Assembly: GCF_000317595.1 (NCBI RefSeq)
Contig: NZ_AEJC01000250.1
Location: 19,906-83,905, forward strand
DNA length: 64,000 nucleotides
Origin: Streptomyces ipomoeae 91-03
GTDB lineage: Bacteria > Actinomycetota > Actinomycetes > Streptomycetales > Streptomycetaceae
Direction: 5' to 3'
Made by a program: the position numbers and the translations under genes. Below, one piece after another: positions 12,514 to 20,646 of the stretch (within the stretch, counting starts at the first letter, position 1; each line of letters starts with the position of its first letter). The notes below the pieces were generated by a model. It worked only from the letters and a program-made list of their open reading frames with translations, was not told the DNA's origin and did not search any database.

Positions 12514-13943
12514 GTGCCCGGTCCCACGGGGGTCGCGGTCCGTACCCGGCTCAAGAATCTGACCGCCGGGGACGAGAAGGTGCTGCATCTGGTCGGTGAC
12601 CATCTGGGGTCGCTGGCCTCCCGGGATCTGAAGGCGCGGTGTGCGGCCGGACCGGGGCACGACAGTGAGCGGTGGGCGCAGCGCAAGCGTGTCCTGACCG
12701 AGGAGTCGTCCTCGCGGTGGGCGGGGTCGATCACGAAGTCCACTCACGATCAGTGGGCCCTGGCGCGGCGCGGTCAGCTCGCCCACATCCACAGCCTTCA
12801 GGCCGGGGTCAGGACCATCGCGCACCGCCTGTCCCTGCCGGTCGGGGGGGAAGGGCGGCAAGAAGGCTCCGGGCGGCTACGGCAGCAGGCAGGAGTGGTT
12901 CGCCAAGTCGCGGCGCCTGCGGGTGCTCGATGAGCGGCTTCAGGCGGCGCGGGCCGATTGGGATGCCGGGGTGGTGCGTGTGGTGCGGGGCGGGAAGGGG
13001 CTGCTGAACACCCGTCACCACCTGGATGCCGCTCGGCTCACCGAGGAGCAGTGGCGCCGGCGGTGGCAGGCCGGGCGCCGCTTCCTGCAGGCGGACGGGG
13101 AGTCCGGCAAGCGGTTCGGCAACGAGACCGTCCGCGTCACTCCCGGCGGTGAGGTGTCGCTCAGGCTGCCCGCGCCGCTGGCGCATCTGGCGAACGCCCC
13201 GCACGGCCGCTACGTGCTGACCGCCCGTGTGGGGTTCGCGCACCGGGGTGAGCAGTGGGCCGACCGCGTCACCGCGAACCGGGCCGTCGCGTACCGCATC
13301 CACGAAGACACCGGCCGGGGCCGCTGGTACCTCACCGCCTCCTGGACCATCCCCCCCACCCCGGCGGTGCCGCTGGAGGCGGCCCGCGCGCAGGGCCTGG
13401 TCGGGGTGGACACCAACGCCGACCACCTGGCCGCCTGGCGCCTCGACGCCCACGGCAACCCCCTCGGCGCACCCCGCCGCTTCGACTACGACCTCACCGG
13501 CACCGCCCACCACCGCGACGCCCAGATCCGCCACGCCCTGATCCGCCTGCTGCTCCCCCACGCTCGGCTTCGCTCGCGCGGGAGGTATCCCCATGGCCAG
13601 ACGCCACGGCTTGGCGATCGCGGTGGAGGACCTCGACTTCGCCGCGGAGAAGACCCGCAAGACCACACGCCATCATGCGGCAGCGGTGGCGATCGGAAGA
13701 CGCGCCCTGGGACACCCGGTCCGGCGACGGACGACACCGCCCCCTGCTCACCGGAGCGATGAGCAGGGGCATCGGACCGTCCAGACCGAACCGGCCACCC
13801 CGGGGCGTGAGGCTGTGCCCATCAGCGGCCTCCGGCCGCGGGCCGCCCCGCATTCCCGGACCACGGACACGATCCGTGCGCGCTGGACACGGAGCGAAAG
13901 CGGTCGACCAGAACGCCCAACACCGTTCGGGGCGTTCGACTGA
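12514..13943 (+). pseudogene. decayed TnpB-like (IS200/IS605 OrfB-related) gene
   Basis: Homology to actinobacterial TnpB-related proteins runs through three frames. Frame one (12514 to about 12845) begins VAVRTRLKNLT. A run of seven G at 12844-12850 shifts to the second frame, which carries GKGGKKAPGGYGSRQEWFAK and RuvC-I GVDTNADHLAAW. After a short repeat insertion at 13553-13592 the third frame carries RuvC-II AIAVEDLDFAAEKTR, then jumps directly to KTTRHHAAAVAIGRRALG. About 80 residues that normally include the zinc-finger region are therefore missing. At the expected RuvC-III aspartate (RHDAA in relatives, from memory) the residue is H. The gene is clearly non-functional and marks the left side of the accessory island. 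Confidence 0.85.
13553..13592 (+). repeat. short Streptomyces-type palindromic repeat inside the tnpB relic
   Basis: About 40 nt (CTCCCCCACGCTCGGCTTCG followed by CTCGCGCGGGAGGTATCCCC) interrupt the reading frame exactly between the residues preceding the RuvC-II strand and WARRHGLAIAVEDLDF. The ends pair as CTCCC/GGGAG. I recall near-identical GC-rich palindromes scattered through many Streptomyces genomes; copy number cannot be tested here. Confidence 0.6.
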
Positions 13944-14015
13944 GCACGGACCCTGGCAACAGGACTCACTCCCGCTCAGTCTCTGGGAACGGCGAGGTAT
14001 CTGCGGCCGGACCCT

Positions 14016-14738
14016 CTACTCCCGCGTGAACCGGTCGAGCAGCGCGTCCAGCCCGGTGGCCAGGGCCTCCGGACCGCCCCGCTCGGCGAGTGAGGCGGCC
14101 GTCTCCCGCAGGGTCGGCAGTTCCTGAGCCGACAGGCGGTGCAGGCCGAGACGGAAAGCGGGATCAGGCTCGTCGGGGTTATCCACCATGGGCCGTAGCT
14201 CCACGGATACATAGCCGAGCAGCCAGGCAGTGAGAGCTTGGAAGACGGCAGCGCTGCGGACATCGTCGAGCCCACCCTCCCGGAGCAGCGCGAGTATCCT
14301 TTCGTGGTCCCGCAGCACGGCGACCGGCCGCCGCGCCAGTGGAACCGCCAGCATGCGCGTGGTGAGAAGGGGTGCCGCCTGAGGGTGGGCGAGACACACG
14401 TCGTAGGTGGCCCGCGCGATGCGGTGCAGTCCCGCGCGCCAGGCCAGTGCACCAGCCTCGGGATCGGGTTCGGCGGCCAGGCGTGACTCCAGTTCCAGGT
14501 ACAGGGCCTCGACCAGGCCGTCCAGGAGGGCGTCCTTGCTGGAGGCGTACCGGTAGAGCGCCATCGCCTCCACACCGAGTTCGGCACCGAGCCGACGCAT
14601 GCTCAGCGCCGACAGTCCCTCCCGATCCACAAGAGCCAGCGCACTGGCCAGCACGCGATCCCGGCTGAGTCGCCCATATCGGCCGCGATCACTGGCGCGC
14701 CGCGCCGGTTGGGCCTCGTCGGCCCGCTCCTTGGCCAT
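14016..14738 (-). CDS. TetR-family transcriptional regulator
   Basis: DNA-binding repressor-type protein of 240 aa from ATG 14738, preceded by GGAGGCAGG. The N-terminal helix-turn-helix reads LSALSMRRLGAELGVEAMALYRYASSKDALLDGLVEALY, with the TetR recognition-helix signature ALYRYASSKD. The rest is an all-helical ligand domain resembling the TetR_C tetracycline-repressor-like class. It is the last gene of a minus-strand set after the beta-helix gene, but a 12-bp perfect palindrome lies in its own upstream gap (14784-14795), suggesting autoregulation. Related motifs stand before other island genes. Its ligand is unknown. Confidence 0.9.
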   Translation of the reverse strand: MAKERADEAQPARRASDRGRYGRLSRDRVLASALALVDREGLSALSMRRLGAELGVEAMALYRYASSKDALLDGLVEALYLELESRLAAEPDPEAGALAWRAGLHRIARATYDVCLAHPQAAPLLTTRMLAVPLARRPVAVLRDHERILALLREGGLDDVRSAAVFQALTAWLLGYVSVELRPMVDNPDEPDPAFRLGLHRLSAQELPTLRETAASLAERGGPEALATGLDALLDRFTRE

Positions 14739-14781
14739 GTCCTGCCTCCAGACGGTCGGCCGAGGCCGTGTCCCTGTTGAG

Positions 14782-14800
14782 TGTACGTATACGTAGTACA
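14782..14800. promoter_or_regulatory. palindromic operator candidate upstream of tetR
   Basis: TGTACGTATACGTAGTACA lies 43 nt before the tetR start. The inner TACGTATACGTA (14784-14795) is a perfect 12-bp palindrome and the outer TGTAC/GTACA arms also pair. It is A/T-rich against the local background, as is common for TetR operators. It shares the ATACGT-GTA core with motifs at 17477, 17545, 17571 and 38263. Confidence 0.6.
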
Positions 14801-14809
14801 CCTTCGGGG

Positions 14810-16423
14810 TCAGGGTTGTGCAGCCCCAGTGTTCGGCGGTGCCGTGACGGCGCGGCCGAAGTAGTCGACGCTGACCGGGACGAGGCCGAAGCGCGCATGC
14901 AGGTCGAGCCCGGCGTGCCGGCAGTCGGGAACGAAGCGGCGGGCGTCGGACGGCGAATCGGCCTCGGGCAGCGGGCCTCCGTCGAAGCAGGGAGAGGCGG
15001 TAGCACCCGTCGAGCGGCTGTCCAGGCGTTCCTGCCCTGTGCTGTAGCGCCAGTCCTCAAGACCCCGGAAGTTCTCATCGCCCCAGCGCACGAGCCACTG
15101 GCCTTTCGCGGTGTAGTACTGGTTGCCCTGGAAGATGACCTGACTGGTGGAGAGGTCGGTGTCCGACACGACGAGCGGGTCTCCGTCGGTGACCAGGATG
15201 TTGTTGCGCAGGCTCACGGCGTTGTTGTTGGGGTGGACGCGCACCGCGGTGCCCTCGCCCGCCGGCGAGCGGGTCATGACCACTGTGTTCTGGTAGATCT
15301 GCAGGTTGCTGATATTGGAGCCGTGGACCGTCAGACCGCCGTTGTGGGGCATCTTGCGTGCGTCGTTGCTGCTGATGTTGTAACGAATGGTGTTGTTGGG
15401 ATGCGGATGTCCCCAGCGAGAGAACACGTAGAAACCAGACCCGTCGTTCTGGAACGACAGGTTGTATTGGAGGGTCGAGTTGGACACGCTCGTGTCCATG
15501 CCGAACCCGGCACCATCCACATCGGAACCGGAGTGGTTGCGGTAAGCGGAATTGTGCTCCACCAGAACGCCTGTGGAGTCGTACGCCCAGATACCCCCCG
15601 GCCCGTAGTACGCCTTGGCCGCGGCCTGCCTGCCGTTGTCGTGGGCACTGGAGTTGCGCACGATGGCTTGACGTACGCCCCCGATGACGATGCCGTTGCC
15701 AGTCGGACGGTAGATCGCGGCGGGGTCGCCGGGATTGTCGTATGCGTGGACATTTGTGATGTCGATGTTCTCGTGAGCGTAGGCGGGACGGTTGTCATCG
15801 AACTCCGGCCCGTAGGTGAGCAACCCGGTGTCCTTGTTGCCGTGGAGTTCTGCGCGGCGGATCAGCACGTCGGTGAAGCCGCTGCCGGAGATGGTGGAGC
15901 CGACCCCGATTCCCACCTGGAAACCGGATGCGTCGACGTCGGAGACGATCACGTGGGCCCGGCGTGCCTCGGCCGGGGTGTCGTTGTACAGGTTGACGCC
16001 CGCCTGGCTGGTGCGCGCCGAGCCGCGGCCTCGGAGTATCAGGTCGTGTATCTCGACGCCTGCGGTGTTGTGCACGGAGACTCCGGCAGAGCCTGCGGCG
16101 ACGAGCGTCGCCCGCCCGCTCCCGTAGGAACCGACGATCACCGGCCTCTCGGCGTCCCCGGCTTCGTTGCCGCTGACCGTGATCGTGCCGGCGAAGCGGG
16201 CCCCGCCTTCGAGCAGGAGCCGGTCACCGGGACGCAGCATGACCTGTTCGGCACGGCCCAGGGTGCGCCAGGCCTTGTCCGTCGAGGTTCCCTCGGCGGA
16301 GTCGTCGCCGTGGGTGCTCACGTAGTACGTCTTGGGCGACGGGGCTCCGTAGTGGGGAGCCGCGGTGCAGCCACCGACCAGGAGCCCGAGGACCGCCGTG
16401 GCGAGGGTGCGGGTGCGCCACAT
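14810..16423 (-). CDS. right-handed parallel beta-helix lipoprotein
   Basis: Predicted exported lipoprotein of 537 aa. The lipobox LLVGGC places the lipidated cysteine at C19. From about residue 32 (KTYYVSTHGDD) onward it has many short strand-turn repeats rich in N, G and V (for example NGIVIGGVRQAIVRNSSAHD), typical of parallel beta-helix polysaccharide lyases, epimerases and polymer-modifying proteins. No specific catalytic set can be assigned. It starts 5 nt after the ugd-uxs chimera, so it was probably co-transcribed with that unit. Its C-terminal 80 or so residues match a relic at 22956-23213. A likely role is binding, trimming or epimerising the cluster's surface glycan. Confidence 0.8.
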   Translation of the reverse strand: MWRTRTLATAVLGLLVGGCTAAPHYGAPSPKTYYVSTHGDDSAEGTSTDKAWRTLGRAEQVMLRPGDRLLLEGGARFAGTITVSGNEAGDAERPVIVGSYGSGRATLVAAGSAGVSVHNTAGVEIHDLILRGRGSARTSQAGVNLYNDTPAEARRAHVIVSDVDASGFQVGIGVGSTISGSGFTDVLIRRAELHGNKDTGLLTYGPEFDDNRPAYAHENIDITNVHAYDNPGDPAAIYRPTGNGIVIGGVRQAIVRNSSAHDNGRQAAAKAYYGPGGIWAYDSTGVLVEHNSAYRNHSGSDVDGAGFGMDTSVSNSTLQYNLSFQNDGSGFYVFSRWGHPHPNNTIRYNISSNDARKMPHNGGLTVHGSNISNLQIYQNTVVMTRSPAGEGTAVRVHPNNNAVSLRNNILVTDGDPLVVSDTDLSTSQVIFQGNQYYTAKGQWLVRWGDENFRGLEDWRYSTGQERLDSRSTGATASPCFDGGPLPEADSPSDARRFVPDCRHAGLDLHARFGLVPVSVDYFGRAVTAPPNTGAAQP

Positions 16424-16428
16424 GGGGA

Positions 16429-17400
16429 TCAGATCTCCAACGGCTGCCTGAGCCGTCCTTGGGTGAGAGTCCTGGCGGACCGATCAACCGTGCGGCGCAG
16501 CCCTTCTGTCAACGTGACCTCGGGCGCCCAGTTGAGCAGCTCACGGGCGCGCGTGATGTCGGCGCAACGGCGCGTGGGGTCGTCGGTGGGCAGGGGGCGG
16601 CGGTCGAGAGGGGAGGATGAGCCGATGGCTGCCAGGACGGGTTCGGCCAGTTCACGGGCGCTGTACTCGGCGGGGTTGCCCAGGTTCACCGGCCCCTCGT
16701 GGTGGCTGTCGAGCATGGCGATCAAGCCTCGGACGAGGTCGTCGACGTAGCAGAAGCTGTGCGTCTGGCCGCCGTCGCCGTAGATGGTGGGTGCGGCGCG
16801 GGCCAGCGCTTGCCGGACGAAGGTGGATACCAGGCTCCCGCCTCGGGGCCGCATACGGGGACCGTAGGCGTTGAAGATCCGCATGATGCCCGTCTCGGTC
16901 CCATAGGTGCGCCGGTGCACGGTGGTGGGCGCTTCGGCGTAGCGTTCGGCTTCGTCGTAGACGCTGCGGGGTCCCACAGGGTTCACGTTGCCCCAGTAGA
17001 CCTCGGGCTGCGGATGGATCAGCGGGTCGACATAGACCTCGCTGGTAGCTGCCGGCAGGAAGCGGGCCCCGTGCCGCCGTGCCAGCAGCGGCGCGTTCTT
17101 CGTGCCGTGGCTGCTCGGGGCGTTGCTCTGGGCCCGCTGGGGTGTGCCCACACAGACGGAGTGAGTCCTGGGGAACTGGGCGCCCTCGGCCAACGAGGTG
17201 GTGAACCGGAGGCGCCCGGAGCGGATGGTTCGCGCGAGCAGTTCACTCAGGCCCGTCTCGTGGACAGGGGCGCGGCCGGCTGACAGGGAGGCGATGCGGT
17301 CGGCGTCGACGTCGATGCCGACGACCTTGTGGTCGAGGTCCGCCATGCGCGCGGCATGCGCCGTGCCCACATATCCGGTCCCGATGACTGTCAATCGCAT
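16429..17400 (-). pseudogene. deletion chimera of UDP-glucose dehydrogenase and UDP-glucuronate decarboxylase
   Basis: An open 323-aa frame from ATG 17400 (AAAGGAG, 7-nt spacing). Residues 1-89 match the NAD-binding N-terminus of the intact ugd at 20637. From about residue 95 (SSHGTKNAPLLARRHGARFL) to the end it matches the intact uxs at 21956. Roughly 350 residues of ugd, including its catalytic Cys, and the first 90-95 residues of uxs, including its GxxGxxG nucleotide-binding loop, are absent. The SDR active-site YxxxK is YDEAE (Y148, E152), so the catalytic Lys is lost as well. The frame is still open, but neither enzymatic activity is expected. Confidence 0.88.
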
Positions 17401-17476
17401 GAGGTGGCTCCTTTGTCGTCGGCCGGCCACCGGAGCCAGCGGCGGCACCTGTTCGGTGTCGCTAGATGCCAACTCT

Positions 17477-17493
17477 GTATGTTTACGTCGTAT
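17477..17493. promoter_or_regulatory. island operator motif, copy 1
   Basis: GTATGTTTACGTCGTAT lies in the divergent region between the ugd-uxs chimera and the GT2 gene. It matches GTATGCTTACGGCGTAT at 38271-38287 in 15 of 17 positions. It overlaps TATATT (17491-17496), a plausible -10 element. The sequence is strikingly A/T-rich for this chromosome. Confidence 0.6.
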
Positions 17494-17544
17494 ATTTTGC
17501 AGTTTGCGCCCGCTGCTCGATGACGTCAAGCGGAAGCGGCTTGA

Positions 17545-17587
17545 GTATGTGTACGATGTAAGTCTTGACCGTAAACGTACGTCGAAT
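17545..17587. promoter_or_regulatory. island operator motif, copies 2 and 3
   Basis: Two further degenerate copies are GTATGTGTACGATGTAA (17545-17561, 13/17 to copy 1) and GTAAACGTACGTCGAAT (17571-17587, 12/17). They lie upstream of the GT2 gene and overlap TTGACC (17565-17570), a possible -35 element. Their position argues that the GT2 protein starts downstream of 17590. Confidence 0.45.
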
Positions 17588-17663
17588 ACTCGCTCTCGGC
17601 GGAGTCTCCCGAAGCAGCCGCCCAATGGGCGGGAAGTCCCACGCACCTACTGGGATGTGCCTG

Positions 17664-19535
17664 ATGACGCACTCACAGACAGAAGCTCCACAGCATCGCG
17701 GAAGCCGTCAGGGGAGAAAGTTCGACGACCGGGAGCGGCAGATCCTTGAGCTCCAGCTCCGGGATCTCTCGGACGGTAATGTCGGCCGGATCACCCCTCA
17801 CGGACCGCTCTTCGCCCGGCCACCGCGATCACTCCAGGCGGAGCGGAGCACTTATGTGTCGACTCTGTCCGGTCGCGACAAGGTGATCATGGCTGGCATC
17901 GCCGCCCTGTGGGCCGTGGCCTTCTCCTGGTTCTGGCTGTGGTGGCTGCAGCCGGGGCATCTGGTGTCCTGGGTCGGGATGGGCGTCACCAGCGTCTTGC
18001 TCCTCTACCTGTCCACCCAGGCGTGTTACTTCCTCATCGCGGTGGCTCGGCTGCCTCGCGTGCGACCGTCACTGAAGATTCCGAGACTTCGGCTGGCCAT
18101 CGCGGTGACGCGAGCTCCTTCCGAGCCATGGGCTATGGCGCGGCGCACCCTGGAGGCGATGAAGGCACAAGAGTTCCCGTACGCGTATGACGTCTGGTTG
18201 TGCGATGAGGACCCGTCCCCGGAGATCTACGAGTGGTGTGCGGCTCAGGGGATTCGTGTGTCGACACGGAAAGGCGTCCCGGAGTACAACCGGAGTAGTT
18301 GGCCGCGCCGCACGAAATGCAAAGAGGGCAACCTCGCCTACTTCTACGATCATTGGGGTTACTCGCAATACGACGTCGTCGTGCAACTCGACTGCGACCA
18401 CGAGCCGTCCTCCACCTACTTGGCGGAGGTTGTCCGGCCCTTCTCGGACGAGGCCATCGGCTATGTGGCGGCACCGAGTATTTGCGATGCAAATGCCCGC
18501 ACATCGTGGGCAGCTCGCGGCCGTCTGTACCGGGAAGCACCCTTCCATGGCCCCTTCCAACTCGGACATGCGAATCGGCTCGCCCCCGTATGCATTGGGT
18601 CGCACTATGGGGTACGTACGCGGGCGCTGCGTGACATCGGGGGCCTCGGGCCCGACCTGGCAGAGGACTTCACCACCACCTTCCTGTTCAACTCGGCAGG
18701 ATGGCAGGGAGCTTTCGCGATCGACGCGGAGGCTCACGGCCTCGGCCCGATGACCTTCGCGGATATGGTGACCCAGGAATACCAGTGGTCGCGCAGTCTC
18801 GTGGCCATGATGTTCGGAATGATCCCGCGTCACATGCATCGTCTGCCCGTGCGACTGCGCATCCGGTTCACGATCGTGCTGATCTACTACCCGTTGCTGG
18901 CACTTGCGGCGATCGCCGGATTGGTGCTACCCGCAGCGGCATCGATTTCCGGAAATATATGGGTCAGCGTCAACTACCTGGCCTTCCTGGGCAACTTCTT
19001 CGCCATGGGCCTCTGTATGCTTTTTCTCCTCCTGCTGTTGCGGCGCCGAGGCCTGCTGCGTCCACATTCGGCGCCAGTACTCAGCTGGGAACTGTGGCTC
19101 TTCACGCTGGCCCGGTGGCCATGGGTGGCCTGGGGCGTGTTGGGCGCCATCGTGCAGGAGACCTTCCGCCGGCCGATCTACTTCAAGGTCACCCCCAAGG
19201 ACAGAAGCGGGTCGGAAGTACTGCCGAAACGGCTGGTCCTCCCGTATGGAGGAATCGTGACAGCGCTGTCGGTGGCAGCTGTCGTAGGCGAGATGACCGG
19301 CCCAGCGGTGGGCTACGTCTTCCTTTGCATACTTGGTGCCTGTGCGTACGCGGTGGTCGGCATCGCCGTGTCCGTGCTGCACGTCCTGGAGGCCGCCAAG
19401 GCGGCGGGGACCCGCCTGCGGTCCGCAATGATCACGGCCCGTACTCCATTGCTTCTTGCTCTGGCGCCGTTGCTTCCCCTGGCCTTGGCCATCTACGTCT
19501 TCCCCTCCTACTTGTTTGCGGTTCTCGGTTGGTGA
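17664..19535 (+). CDS. membrane glycosyltransferase family 2 (cellulose/hyaluronan-synthase-like)
   Basis: Processive-type GT2 synthase that probably polymerises a sugar from a UDP donor and moves it across the membrane. The 623-aa protein from ATG 17664 has about two N-terminal membrane helices (residues 75-130), a cytoplasmic catalytic domain and about six C-terminal helices. Catalytic marks are D243/D245 (QLDCDHEPSS), the acceptor-side D335 (LAEDFTTTF) and the Q371-W375 motif QEYQW, a variant of Q(Q/R)xRW. No PilZ domain follows, so direct c-di-GMP binding is not indicated. The start is uncertain: no strong ribosome site is visible, and upstream in-frame starts overlap the operators. Its stop is 4 nt before galE. 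Confidence 0.85.
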   Translation: MTHSQTEAPQHRGSRQGRKFDDRERQILELQLRDLSDGNVGRITPHGPLFARPPRSLQAERSTYVSTLSGRDKVIMAGIAALWAVAFSWFWLWWLQPGHLVSWVGMGVTSVLLLYLSTQACYFLIAVARLPRVRPSLKIPRLRLAIAVTRAPSEPWAMARRTLEAMKAQEFPYAYDVWLCDEDPSPEIYEWCAAQGIRVSTRKGVPEYNRSSWPRRTKCKEGNLAYFYDHWGYSQYDVVVQLDCDHEPSSTYLAEVVRPFSDEAIGYVAAPSICDANARTSWAARGRLYREAPFHGPFQLGHANRLAPVCIGSHYGVRTRALRDIGGLGPDLAEDFTTTFLFNSAGWQGAFAIDAEAHGLGPMTFADMVTQEYQWSRSLVAMMFGMIPRHMHRLPVRLRIRFTIVLIYYPLLALAAIAGLVLPAAASISGNIWVSVNYLAFLGNFFAMGLCMLFLLLLLRRRGLLRPHSAPVLSWELWLFTLARWPWVAWGVLGAIVQETFRRPIYFKVTPKDRSGSEVLPKRLVLPYGGIVTALSVAAVVGEMTGPAVGYVFLCILGACAYAVVGIAVSVLHVLEAAKAAGTRLRSAMITARTPLLLALAPLLPLALAIYVFPSYLFAVLGW

Positions 19536-19539
19536 AGTC

Positions 19540-20646
19540 ATGACTTCGGCGTCCAGATCCCGAATGAGCGCACCATCGACCGTCCTCGTCACCGGCGGGG
19601 CGGGCTTCATCGGCAGCCATGCCTGCGTCGACCTGCTCGACCACGGATACGAGGTGATCGTGGTCGACGACCACTCCCACAGCACGCCCCAGGCCCTCGC
19701 CCGGGTGGAACGGATCACCGGCCGCCCCCTCAGCGCCGCCTATGAGCTGGACATTCGTGATCGGAACGCTCTCTCAGCCGTGTTCGATCGGCACGTCGTG
19801 GACGCGGTGGTGCACTTCGCCGCGTACAAGGCCGTCGGCGAGTCGACTCGGATGCCCATCCAGTACTACGACATCAACGTCGGCGGTACGACCGCCCTGT
19901 TGTCGCAGATGCGGAAACACCACGTTCACCGGCTGGTGTTCTCCTCCTCCTGCTCCCTCTACGGTGACGCCGACGGCGGCCTCCTCGACGAGTCGGCTCC
20001 CGCCCGGCCGGCCAATCCGTACGCGAACTCCAAGTGGCTGTGCGAGCAGATCCTCGCGGACGTCTGCCGACACTGGCCGGAACTGTCGGTTTCATGCCTG
20101 CGGTACTTCAACCCGGCCGGCGCCCATCCCAGCGGACTCCTGGGTGAGAACCCGCTCGGCACGCCCGACAACCTCATGCCGTACGTGGCACAGGTGGCCG
20201 TCGGCAGGCGGGAGCGGCTGCGGGTGTTCGGCGGCGACTATCCCACCCCCGACGGCACCGCGATCCGCGACTACCTCCACGTCATGGACACCGCGGAAGC
20301 CCACCGGATGGCCCTCGACCGTCTTGCCGGTGAACCCGGCATGCGGCTGTTCAACCTCGGTACGGGTACCGGCAGTTCGGTACTGGACGTGGTCGCCGCG
20401 TTCAGGGCGGCGAGCGGCCGGGCGATCCCGTACGAGATCGTCGGGCGCCGCCCCGGTGACGTGCCCGAACTGGTCGCCGACGCGGGCGCTGTCGCCCGGG
20501 CCTGGGGGTGGCGTCCCGCACGGGACCTCGCGGCGATGTGCCGTGATGCCTGGCGCTTCCAGCAACTCAACCCCAACGGCTACCCCGGGTCGGAGCAGGA
20601 GATCGAACCGGAGATCCAGAACAAAGGAGTGACCTCATGCGGATGA
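19540..20646 (+). CDS. galE: UDP-glucose 4-epimerase (GalE-like)
   Basis: Extended SDR enzyme that should interconvert UDP-glucose and UDP-galactose, or a related pair. It is 368 aa from ATG 19540 (GGTGAAG upstream); ATG 19564 would give 360 aa and aligns with the start of the second galE. It shows LVTGGAGFIGSHACVDLLDHGYEV, the SSSCSLYG serine region and YANSK. The substrate region has RYFNPAGAHPSG. The C-terminus is extended by about 20 residues compared with normal GalE and overlaps the ugd start by 10 nt. It lies in the GT2-galE-ugd-uxs run and so provides a precursor for the same glycan. It is about two-thirds identical by eye to galE at 37188. Confidence 0.9.
   Translation: MTSASRSRMSAPSTVLVTGGAGFIGSHACVDLLDHGYEVIVVDDHSHSTPQALARVERITGRPLSAAYELDIRDRNALSAVFDRHVVDAVVHFAAYKAVGESTRMPIQYYDINVGGTTALLSQMRKHHVHRLVFSSSCSLYGDADGGLLDESAPARPANPYANSKWLCEQILADVCRHWPELSVSCLRYFNPAGAHPSGLLGENPLGTPDNLMPYVAQVAVGRRERLRVFGGDYPTPDGTAIRDYLHVMDTAEAHRMALDRLAGEPGMRLFNLGTGTGSSVLDVVAAFRAASGRAIPYEIVGRRPGDVPELVADAGAVARAWGWRPARDLAAMCRDAWRFQQLNPNGYPGSEQEIEPEIQNKGVTSCG

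Noticed and set aside
12844..12850. Programmed frameshift at the G run of the TnpB-like gene
   Set aside because: The same gene also has a repeat insertion, a second frame change, a large internal deletion and a lost catalytic Asp, so ordinary decay explains it.
10174..12861. 895-aa minus-strand open frame opposite glgP
   Set aside because: No recognisable motif, and it is antisense to the intact phosphorylase.
16429..17400. Functional bifunctional dehydrogenase-decarboxylase fusion
   Set aside because: Both catalytic centres are deleted or substituted; the homology pattern is an internal deletion of two adjacent genes.
17664..19535. Direct c-di-GMP control of the GT2 synthase through PilZ
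   Set aside because: The protein ends after membrane helices, with no RxxxR ... D/NxSxxG motif.
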